NCBI GenBank assembly: GCA_028749115.1
Contig: JAQURD010000003.1
Coordinates: 186,001 to 250,000 of the forward strand
Reading direction: 5' to 3'
Length of the DNA stretch: 64,000 bases
Source of the DNA: Acidobacteriota bacterium
GTDB lineage: Bacteria > Acidobacteriota > Aminicenantia > Aminicenantales > Saccharicenantaceae
The notes under the pieces were generated by a model, which was not told the DNA's origin, did not search any database, and saw only the letters and a program-made list of their open reading frames with translations. The stretch's first letter is position 1, and every line of letters begins with the position of its first letter. A program made the position numbers and the translations under genes. Of the stretch, positions 33,997 through 41,091 are shown in pieces.

Positions 33997-34431
33997 ATGC
34001 TGCAAAAATTGACTCAATGGTCACGGCTGAAATCACCCTGGATCCTTCATCTAAACACTGGTGCCTGTAACGCCTGTGATATAGAAGTGGTGGCAGCTTT
34101 GACGCCACGCTTCGATGTTGAGCGTTTCGGGATTCTACTGGAAGGGACACCCAGGCACGCTGATGTAATTATCTGCACCGGGCCAGCTACCAGGCAGATG
34201 AAAGACAGATTAATCAGGGTCTATGAGCAAACGCCTGATCCTAAATTTGTCATGGCGGTTGGAGCTTGTGCCATGTCAGGCTGTGTTTATCGCGGTGCTT
34301 ACAATATCATTGGCGGTATTGATCAGTTGATTCCGGTCGATGTTTATGTACCCGGCTGTCCTATCCGGCCGGATGCCCTGATTGAGGGCGTAGTTAAACT
34401 CTTAGACAAAATCAAAAAGGGGACCAAATGA
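33997..34431 (+). CDS. [NiFe] hydrogenase group 4 small subunit (NuoB-like)
   Basis: The 144-residue protein holds the ligands for the proximal 4Fe-4S cluster: C24 and C27 in TGACNACDIEV, C91 (with C96 nearby) in VGACAMSGCVYRG, and C121 in VPGCPIRPDAL. It passes electrons from the ferredoxin-like subunit to the NiFe centre. It is short, as in Mbh/Ech, and starts two bases after the NuoA-like gene. Confidence 0.93.
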   Translation: MLQKLTQWSRLKSPWILHLNTGACNACDIEVVAALTPRFDVERFGILLEGTPRHADVIICTGPATRQMKDRLIRVYEQTPDPKFVMAVGACAMSGCVYRGAYNIIGGIDQLIPVDVYVPGCPIRPDALIEGVVKLLDKIKKGTK

Positions 34432-34438
34432 GGCCAAG

Positions 34439-34912
34439 ATGAACGACGAGGCTTTAATTAATAAAATCAACGAAGGCTTGAAAGATAAAGTGGTGGCCGT
34501 AACCAATCCAGCACCACGGCGTATCTTTTTTAAAGTTAATGCCGATAACTTACTATCCGCGGTGAACTGGTTAAAAGATGAACTCGGGATCACTCACCTG
34601 TCAACCATCAGCGGGGTCGATCTTGGTCAGTCTTTTGAACTTCTTTACCATTTTGCCAATAACTACTGTGCTTTAACCCTGCAGACAGAGATTCCCCATG
34701 AGCATCCTGTCCTGCCTTCTATCTGTGAACTTATTCCTGGAGCCATTCTGTATGAGAGAGAATTGCAAGATATGTTTGGCATTGTCGTTAATAATATTCC
34801 TGACAGCCGGCCGCTGATTTTACCTGATGACTGGCCGGCTGGCAATTATCCCCTGCGCAAGGACTGGAAATATGAGAGGCCGACAGAAGTCATCCCAGGA
34901 GGCAAGTCATGA
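34439..34912 (+). CDS. NuoC-like (30-kDa type) hydrogenase subunit
   Basis: The 157-residue protein has the 30-kDa-subunit signature near its end (LYERELQDMFGIVVNNIPDS, then PLRKDWKY). NuoC-type subunits stabilise the junction of the small and large subunits. Its 3' end overlaps the large-subunit gene by four bases; NuoC and NuoD are separate, not fused. Confidence 0.9.
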   Translation: MNDEALINKINEGLKDKVVAVTNPAPRRIFFKVNADNLLSAVNWLKDELGITHLSTISGVDLGQSFELLYHFANNYCALTLQTEIPHEHPVLPSICELIPGAILYERELQDMFGIVVNNIPDSRPLILPDDWPAGNYPLRKDWKYERPTEVIPGGKS

Positions 34913-36111
34913 GTTTCGAAATACCTATCGGCCCACAGCATCCCGCCCTGAAAGAGCCAGTTGGCGTCAGGGTGACGGTGGATGGAGAAATAATCCGTGA
35001 GGCTGATCTACGCCTGGGCTACAACCATCGCGGGGTGGAAAAACTGGCTGAACAAAAGACCTGGATACAAAATATTTATTTAATGGAAAGAATCTGCGGG
35101 ATTTGTTCCCACTCCCATGCCACCTGCTATGTTCAGGGAGTTGAAAAGTTAATGGAAATTGAGCCGCCCAAACGCGGCCTCTATATCAGGATTCTGGTCT
35201 CAGAGCTGGAAAGAGTCCACAGCCATCTGCTCTGGCTGGGAGTGGCCGGCCATGAAGCAGGTTTTGATAGCTTCTTCATGTATGTCTGGCGTGATAGGGA
35301 AATAGTCATGGATATTCTTGAGACTATCTCCGGTAATCGCGTCCACTATGCCATTAATACCATTGGCGGCGTTCGCCGGGATCTGAATGAGCTGCAGATC
35401 AAGCATATTCTGGAGTCACTCGAGGTGCTGCGCCAGCGAAGTGCCTATTATCAAAAGCTCGGAACAACTGAGCCAAGCTTTGTGGCCAGATTAGCCGGCG
35501 TTGGCTATCTGTCGAAAGAAGATGCTATTGCTCTCTGCGCCGTTGGTCCGACACTTCGGGCTTCCGGTGTTCCAATGGATGTGCGTAAGGACGATCCCTA
35601 TGCAGTCTATGATGAAGTGCCATTTGAGGTCTGCACGGCGGACACCTGTGATGTACTCGGCCGGACCGTAGTCAGAATTAAAGAGCTCATGCAGAGTTAT
35701 AACATTATTGAATATCTTCTGAAGAATCTGCCGGCTGGCCCGATAGCTGTCCGGCCCCCGCGCAAGGCCAAGCCAAATGAAGTAGTCAGCCGCTATGAAG
35801 CCCCGCGCGGAGAAAATATCCATTATATTAAAAGCAATGGCAGCGACAAGCCAGAAAGGCTGAAAGTTCGGGCGCCTACTCTGGCTAACTATGCAGCCAC
35901 CATTAAAATGCTGAAAAATGGCTTTATTGCTGATGTCCCGTTAATTTTTGCTGCCATTGATCCCTGTATTTGCTGTGCTGAACGATCGGTGGCCATCGTT
36001 GATGCCAGGAGTCAAAAAGAGACCGTGGTAACCATGTCAAGCTTGGGACAACTCAGTTTAAAAAATACTAATTATAAAGCCAGAAAGAGGGAAGCAGAAT
36101 GGCCACTCTGA
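34909..36111 (+). CDS. [NiFe] hydrogenase group 4 large subunit
   Basis: The 400-residue catalytic subunit has both NiFe-binding motifs. L1 is RICGICSHSH (C63, C66, H70) and L2 is DPCICCAER (C353, C356). All four metal-ligand cysteines are present, so it is a true hydrogenase (H+ reduction or H2 oxidation), not NuoD or an Ehr-type relative that has lost the site. About 41 residues follow the L2 arginine, which a maturation protease could remove. One fits: the HycI-like protease 1.4 kb downstream. GGAGG precedes the ATG. Confidence 0.95.
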   Translation: MSFEIPIGPQHPALKEPVGVRVTVDGEIIREADLRLGYNHRGVEKLAEQKTWIQNIYLMERICGICSHSHATCYVQGVEKLMEIEPPKRGLYIRILVSELERVHSHLLWLGVAGHEAGFDSFFMYVWRDREIVMDILETISGNRVHYAINTIGGVRRDLNELQIKHILESLEVLRQRSAYYQKLGTTEPSFVARLAGVGYLSKEDAIALCAVGPTLRASGVPMDVRKDDPYAVYDEVPFEVCTADTCDVLGRTVVRIKELMQSYNIIEYLLKNLPAGPIAVRPPRKAKPNEVVSRYEAPRGENIHYIKSNGSDKPERLKVRAPTLANYAATIKMLKNGFIADVPLIFAAIDPCICCAERSVAIVDARSQKETVVTMSSLGQLSLKNTNYKARKREAEWPL

Positions 36112-37070
36112 GGACTCTTATTTATCTGATAATTTACCCCGGGCTTCTCTTTATCTTTTTTTATGCTACTTTTGCCGAATGGTATGACCGGAAGCTTTAT
36201 GCCAGATTGCAGAACCGGATGGGCCCAACTCATACCGGCCGGGCAGGCATCCTCCAGCCGATTGCTGATTTTATAAAACTGATGTCGAAAGAGGACATAG
36301 TTCCAGAGCGGGCTGACCGTGGCATGTTTAGAGCTTTGCCCGCCTTTGGCCTGGCCATTGTCTCGGTAGCTATGTTGCTTTTACCTGTCTGGAACTATAG
36401 CCTCAGAAGTCCCTCACCGACTTCATTCAATGGCGATATAATCGTTTTACTCTATCTGCTGAGCCTGCCAACCTTCATCTTCTTTATGGCTGGCTGGTCT
36501 TCCACTAACTTGTTCTCAACAGTTGGAGCCACCCGGGTTTTAACCATGCTGTTTGGTTATGAAGTGCCACTCTTCCTGACTGTCCTGACCCCGGCTATTC
36601 TGGCTAATTCCTGGCGGCTGGCTGAAATTGCCGCCTTTTACCGTCAGCATCCCTTGCTGGCTCTCCTGAACATACCGGCTTTCATCATCGCTCTGATCTG
36701 TGTTCAGGCCAAACTGGAACGGACCCCCTTTGATATCCCTCATGCCGACACAGAAATCGTAGGTGGAACTTTTACCGAATATTCAGGCAAGAAACTGGCT
36801 CTCTTTCGCCTGATGATGGATGTGGAACTGGTGGTGGCGGCCGGGCTGCTGGCCACTGTTTTTCTCGGTGGTTTCCCTGGCGGCCTGATTCCCGCACTGA
36901 TCAATTTCATTATTAAGACCCTGTTCGTCATCTTTCTATTATCCCTGCTCAGAGCCACCACTTCTCGCATCAGAGTCGATCAGGTGATGGCTCTTTCCTG
37001 GCACTATTTAGCCCCGCTGGCTGTCTTTCAGCTACTCATCATCATTCTCGTTAAGGGGTTAATCTCATGA
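36099..37070 (+). CDS. NuoH-like membrane subunit
   Basis: The 323-residue protein has about eight membrane helices and the NuoH signature at the Q-site loop (QNRMGPTHTGRAGILQPIAD). It also has the acidic loop PFDIPHADTEIVGGTFTEYS. It anchors the hydrogenase module to the membrane arm. It overlaps its neighbours on both sides. Confidence 0.94.
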   Translation: MATLRTLIYLIIYPGLLFIFFYATFAEWYDRKLYARLQNRMGPTHTGRAGILQPIADFIKLMSKEDIVPERADRGMFRALPAFGLAIVSVAMLLLPVWNYSLRSPSPTSFNGDIIVLLYLLSLPTFIFFMAGWSSTNLFSTVGATRVLTMLFGYEVPLFLTVLTPAILANSWRLAEIAAFYRQHPLLALLNIPAFIIALICVQAKLERTPFDIPHADTEIVGGTFTEYSGKKLALFRLMMDVELVVAAGLLATVFLGGFPGGLIPALINFIIKTLFVIFLLSLLRATTSRIRVDQVMALSWHYLAPLAVFQLLIIILVKGLIS

Positions 37071-37462
37071 AGTTAGGTGTCTTTATCCCTGAGCTGCTGC
37101 ATCATCTGTTCAAAAAACCGGCGACCGTCGATTACCCATTTAAGAAGCTCGAAGTGCCCCCCGATTTCCGCGGTTCGCCATATTTGCGTCCGGAACTCTG
37201 CATTGCCTGCCGGGCCTGCGAGCGAGACTGTCCGGCCGAAGCTATAGAAATTACCTCAACAAATGAAGCTGAAAAAAAATTTAGAATGGTTATTCATTAT
37301 GACCGCTGTATTCATTGCGCTCAGTGCGTGGATTCCTGTCCAACCGATGCTATGCAGATGGATAACCTCTTTGAAATTTCTGATTATGACCGCCATCATT
37401 TAAAGAAACAATGGGATTACGCCCGGGCAATAGTGAAGCCAAAAGCAGAACCAAAAACTTAA
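37067..37462 (+). CDS. NuoI-like 2[4Fe-4S] subunit
   Basis: The 131-residue protein has two 4Fe-4S motifs (CIACRACERDCPAEAI and CIHCAQCVDSCPTDAM). It is the likely entry point for electrons from reduced ferredoxin, since no NADH-oxidising (NuoE/F/G) subunit is encoded. It is the last subunit gene of the operon. Confidence 0.93.
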   Translation: MKLGVFIPELLHHLFKKPATVDYPFKKLEVPPDFRGSPYLRPELCIACRACERDCPAEAIEITSTNEAEKKFRMVIHYDRCIHCAQCVDSCPTDAMQMDNLFEISDYDRHHLKKQWDYARAIVKPKAEPKT

Positions 37463-37540
37463 GCCTGGCGGTCAGTGGTTGATTTTTGTTTTTTATTTTT
37501 ATAAGGTCTAGTTAGCCTTGAGCAACAGGCAGGAAAAAGA

Positions 37541-38059
37541 TTGACCCGGATAAAAGAAAGGTGGCAAGGCTTTTTACAAGCTGAGTTAAAAGCAGCAAAT
37601 AAGCTGGTTATTCTGGGGACAGGTAACGCTCTGAAAGGTGATGATGCAATTGGCCTGCTGGTCGCAGGCCTCCTAGAGAACCAGTTAAACCGCTACCAGA
37701 AGCAAAAAGTAAAAATCCTTCGTGCCCATGAAATCATTGAGTTCTATTTAAAGAAAATCAAAAGAATTAAACCGTCACATATCATTATTGTCGATGCTAT
37801 CAATATGAGGAAACCGCCGGGGTCAATCAGGGTGTGCAGGATTAATATCAATCATAGTCGTGGAAAACAGACGGTTGATGATGTCAGTGATTTTCTGGAA
37901 AAATTAGCTTCATTTACTTCAGCCAAAATTTATCTGGCCAGTATCCAGCCAGAAAACCTGGAATTTGGTCATCCTATTACACAGAATACCAGGCAGTCAG
38001 CCAGGAAGATAGTGGAAAGTATAAGCCAAGTTTTTCCCAGAAAGCCTGACCTGCCTTAA
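37541..38059 (+). CDS. hydrogenase maturation protease (HycI/HyaD family)
   Basis: The 172-residue protein opens with LVILGTGNALKGDDAIGLLV, the nickel-sensing GxGN...DD motif of hydrogenase endopeptidases, and has IIIVDAINMRKPPGSIR. It should clip the C-terminal tail of the large subunit after NiFe insertion. Start is TTG 37541 with AGGA upstream. The hyp maturation genes are not in this window. Confidence 0.88.
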   Translation: MTRIKERWQGFLQAELKAANKLVILGTGNALKGDDAIGLLVAGLLENQLNRYQKQKVKILRAHEIIEFYLKKIKRIKPSHIIIVDAINMRKPPGSIRVCRININHSRGKQTVDDVSDFLEKLASFTSAKIYLASIQPENLEFGHPITQNTRQSARKIVESISQVFPRKPDLP

Positions 38060-38077
38060 ATCCCCCAAGTTTCTTGA

Positions 38078-39175
38078 TCAAATTTTCATCGGCATTAGAA
38101 CATACAAATAGACACCATTTTCTTCTGGCTCGGGTTTCATTAAAACAGCGCTATTCTCATCCTTTATTTCCATCCGGACTTTAGCACAACTTAAGGTCAA
38201 AAGAAAATCCAGCAAATACTGAGAATTAAAACCTATCTCCAGGTCCTCCCCCTGATATTCTACATCCACCTTATCTCTGGCTTCACCCATTTCAGGATTG
38301 GAGGAAAAAAGCCTTAATTCCCCTTGCTTAATCTCAAACTTAATTCCCCTGGATCTTTCTGCCGAGAGAACAGAAACCCGCTTGATGGCTGAAACTAGCT
38401 CTTCCCGGTTAATAAACAGCAAATTCGGGTTGTTTTTTGGTATGACCGCCTGATAATTAGGAAACTTGCTCTCTATTATCCTAGAGATAAGAACCCGGTT
38501 TTGAACTCTAAAAAACAGGCTATTATCATCAAAATCAAATTCAATCCGGCCATTCTCAAATTTCTTAATCTCGTTAAGTGTTTTTTTAGAGACAATCTGG
38601 TTTATCTCTTTGCCGACTTTTAAATCTTCTATTTCTCTTTTAGTGTAAGCCAACCGGTGTCCATCGGTACTAACCAGCTCTAATTGGTTATTGTTTATAG
38701 AAAGCAGTGCACCATTCAGATAATATCTCTGTTCCTGAGTTATGGCATAAAAAACACAATCAACCATCCCTTTAAAAGTATCCAATGGAAAAGAAAGGTG
38801 ATTATCGAAAGCGCATTCCTCGATGGCTGGAAAATCTTCTTCCTGGGCAGCGACTATCTTAATCTCGCTTTCTCCGCTTCTGACAATCATATAATCATCT
38901 TTTTTCAGAAAATCTATATTCCGGTCTTCAGGTAAAAGCCGGATAAAATCAAACAACTTTTTACCGTTGACCGCGACACGGCCTTCCTCTTTTACTTCAG
39001 CTTGAAAAACTGATTTCATACCAACTTCTAAATCTGTAGCTATCAGCTCTACTCTTTGGCTATTGGCTGTCATTAAAACATTGGCTAAAATTGGCATAGT
39101 CGTTCTTTTTTCCACAATACCTTGAAGAAGAGATAACTCATTAACAATGTTTGTCTTACTGGCTGAAAATCTCAT
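38078..39175 (-). CDS. dnaN: DNA polymerase III sliding clamp (beta subunit)
   Basis: The 365-residue protein has the three repeated clamp domains, with KRTTMPILANVLM, ELVSTDGHRLAYTKRE and the C-terminal EENGVYLYVLMPMKI ending. I use ATG 39175 (AAAGGTGG upstream), giving the usual MRF start; an upstream GTG is less likely. It follows dnaA in one minus-strand pair and also has its own promoter. Confidence 0.96.
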   Translation of the reverse strand: MRFSASKTNIVNELSLLQGIVEKRTTMPILANVLMTANSQRVELIATDLEVGMKSVFQAEVKEEGRVAVNGKKLFDFIRLLPEDRNIDFLKKDDYMIVRSGESEIKIVAAQEEDFPAIEECAFDNHLSFPLDTFKGMVDCVFYAITQEQRYYLNGALLSINNNQLELVSTDGHRLAYTKREIEDLKVGKEINQIVSKKTLNEIKKFENGRIEFDFDDNSLFFRVQNRVLISRIIESKFPNYQAVIPKNNPNLLFINREELVSAIKRVSVLSAERSRGIKFEIKQGELRLFSSNPEMGEARDKVDVEYQGEDLEIGFNSQYLLDFLLTLSCAKVRMEIKDENSAVLMKPEPEENGVYLYVLMPMKI

Positions 39176-39215
39176 CTTTTCCACCTTTCTTTAGGTTGTA
39201 TTATATAATTAAATA

Positions 39216-39244
39216 ATTATAAGAGTTAATTAACAATAATACAA
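39216..39244 (-). promoter_or_regulatory. candidate promoter for dnaN in the AT-rich dnaA-dnaN gap
   Basis: On the minus strand TTGTAT (39239-39244) and TATAAT (39216-39221) are 17 bases apart. The region 39190-39250 is very AT-rich and includes a GTTAATTAAC palindrome. Confidence 0.5.
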
Positions 39245-39292
39245 TAAGAGAGGAAGTAAATGTGTAAATCTTTATTAACTTATTGATAGATA

Positions 39293-40624
39293 TCATTGTA
39301 AGAGGCTCATCAGCTTGTTGATTTCTCTGTTGAATTCCGGATTTTCTTGTTTTAATTTTTCTATCTTTCTGATGCTGTGAAGGACAGTTGTATGATGTTT
39401 ACCGCCAAATCTTTTACCAATCTCTGGTAGTGAGTTATCAGTCAATTCCTTGGATAGATACATGGCAATTTGCCTGGGGAAAGAAATCTTAGGAGAATTG
39501 TTTTTTGATCTAAGTTCCGATGGCTTTATCTTGTACTCGGCACTAACTACTTTCTGTATCTTTTCTATGCTTATTAAATTAGCTGAGGCGTCCAGCAGCC
39601 CTTTAAGAGCTTCTTTGGCCAGATCGAGATCTATAGTGGCCCCTTTTAGGGAGCCATAGGCAATAACTCTTCTTAAGTAGCCTTCAAGCTCTCTTATATT
39701 AGAATGAACTTTGTCAGCTATATAAAGGGCTACTGGTTCAGGCAGATTAATATCTTCAAGTTCAGCTTTCTTTTTTAAAATGGCCATGCGCGTTTCTATG
39801 TCAGGTGGCTTCAGGTCGGCAATTAGTCCCCATTCAAAGCGGGAACGAAATCTGTCTTCAAGGTTGGGAATATCCTTTGGCGGGCAATCACTGGAAATAA
39901 CAATTTGTTTCTGGCTATCATAAAGGTGATTAAATGTGTGGAAAAATTCTTCCTTCGTCCTTTCGCGGCCAGCGATATAATGAATATCATCCATCAGGAG
40001 AACGTCAACTGCCCGGTATTTCTGCCGGAATTCAAGAATTTTTCCGTATTGCAGGTGGTTAATTAGCTCATTCATAAAGCGCTCGGTCGTGACGTAAAGC
40101 ACCTTATGCTTGATATTATTATGCATGATATAATGACCAATGGCGTTCATCAGGTGAGTTTTTCCTAATCCGGCACCCCCATAGATAAATAAAGGATTGT
40201 AAGATTTTGCTGGGTTCTTGGCCACGGCCACGGCCGCCGCCTGAGCAAATTGATTACAGGAACCAACCACAAAATTTTCAAAAGTATAATTAGGATTTAG
40301 ATTAGCTGTTTGAATAATGGCCTGTTCGACTTTTCTTTCTTCAGGCGAATTACGCAGAAAAGAGCCCGGGCTTTCGTCACATATGTATTTTATATCGAAA
40401 GGATGGTCAAAAAGTTGCAGGGAGCACTCATTGATAAGATTAGAATAATGAAAGCTCAACCAGTCTTTAAAATATGAATTGGGAACCTTGATATAAAGAA
40501 TATCCGCTTCTTCTCCGATATAAGAAGTTGGCTCAAACCAGGTTTCGAAAGCATTATCTTCTACCCGGCTTTTTATCTCAGCCAGTATCTGATTCCAGGG
40601 ATTAGTTTTATCTGCAGTTTTCAT
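39293..40624 (-). CDS. dnaA: chromosomal replication initiator DnaA
   Basis: The 443-residue protein has the N-terminal DnaB/DiaA-interaction domain (about 1-80), the AAA+ domain (Walker A GGAGLGKTHLMNA, Walker B VDVLLMDDIHYI) and the DNA-binding domain with the DnaA signature (IGKRFGGKHHTTVLHSIRKI). It binds DnaA boxes at the origin. Three box-like sites lie in its own leader. The rpmH gene, often adjacent, is about 37 kb away. Confidence 0.97.
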   Translation of the reverse strand: MKTADKTNPWNQILAEIKSRVEDNAFETWFEPTSYIGEEADILYIKVPNSYFKDWLSFHYSNLINECSLQLFDHPFDIKYICDESPGSFLRNSPEERKVEQAIIQTANLNPNYTFENFVVGSCNQFAQAAAVAVAKNPAKSYNPLFIYGGAGLGKTHLMNAIGHYIMHNNIKHKVLYVTTERFMNELINHLQYGKILEFRQKYRAVDVLLMDDIHYIAGRERTKEEFFHTFNHLYDSQKQIVISSDCPPKDIPNLEDRFRSRFEWGLIADLKPPDIETRMAILKKKAELEDINLPEPVALYIADKVHSNIRELEGYLRRVIAYGSLKGATIDLDLAKEALKGLLDASANLISIEKIQKVVSAEYKIKPSELRSKNNSPKISFPRQIAMYLSKELTDNSLPEIGKRFGGKHHTTVLHSIRKIEKLKQENPEFNREINKLMSLLQ

Positions 40625-40637
40625 CTTGCCCAGCTAA

Positions 40638-40669
40638 TTTTCCACAGAAATATCCACAGCTGTGGAAAA
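40638..40669. promoter_or_regulatory. cluster of three DnaA-box-like sites in the dnaA leader
   Basis: TTTTCCACA (40638-40646), ATATCCACA (40650-40658) and, inverted, TTTTCCACA (40661-40669) each differ by one base from TTATCCACA. The last two form a palindrome around CAGCTG. They lie between the dnaA promoter and its ATG, suggesting autoregulation or part of an origin. Confidence 0.65.
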
Positions 40670-40707
40670 ATTATTCCCGCCATTTCTGGGTGGGAGAATC
40701 GCCAAAA

Positions 40708-40736
40708 ATAATAGCATTCTTGCCGCTTAAATTCAA
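40708..40736 (-). promoter_or_regulatory. promoter for dnaA
   Basis: On the minus strand TTGAAT (40731-40736) and TATTAT (40708-40713) are 17 bases apart. The start near 40701 gives a leader of about 77 nt that contains the DnaA-box-like sites. Confidence 0.6.
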
Positions 40737-40826
40737 GAAGAAGTTTTTGCGTTTATTTTTATAGTCAAATAACTACCTGCTTTGAAAGCGGTTATCAGGC
40801 AGTTTTGAAGGACTGGACTCAGCCGA

Positions 40827-40855
40827 TTGCATTCAGGCTGCTTTTATGCTATACA
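40827..40855 (+). promoter_or_regulatory. promoter for rpmB
   Basis: TTGCAT (40827-40832) and TATACA (40850-40855) are 17 bases apart. The leader is about 37 nt and contains the GAAGGGAAGAG ribosome site. Confidence 0.55.
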
Positions 40856-40898
40856 TTTGCCTGGCCTGATTGGCTAATTTGAAGGGAAGAGAGTAACC

Positions 40899-41090
40899 AT
40901 GCCGAAAGTTTGTGAAATTTGTCACAAGGGCCCGTTGTTTGGCCATAACGTCAGTCATTCCCATAAGGCCTCGCCGAAGAAATGGGATGCTAACCTTCAA
41001 CAGGTAAGGGCTGTTACGGATAAAGGTGTTAGGAAAATTTGGGTCTGTACTCGATGCCTGCGTTCTGGCCGGGTGCACAAGGCCGTGTGA
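40899..41090 (+). CDS. rpmB: 50S ribosomal protein L28
   Basis: The 63-residue basic protein opens MPKVCEICHKGPLFGHNVSH and keeps four zinc-type cysteines (CEIC near the start, CTRC near residue 52). Its stop codon is one base from the stop of the convergent rel gene. Confidence 0.96.
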   Translation: MPKVCEICHKGPLFGHNVSHSHKASPKKWDANLQQVRAVTDKGVRKIWVCTRCLRSGRVHKAV

Positions 41091-41091
41091 T

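Noticed and set aside
28085-37462. Annotation of the operon as NADH dehydrogenase (complex I)
   Set aside because: The large subunit retains all four NiFe-ligand cysteines, and no NuoE/F/G-type subunit is encoded, so hydrogenase is the better call.
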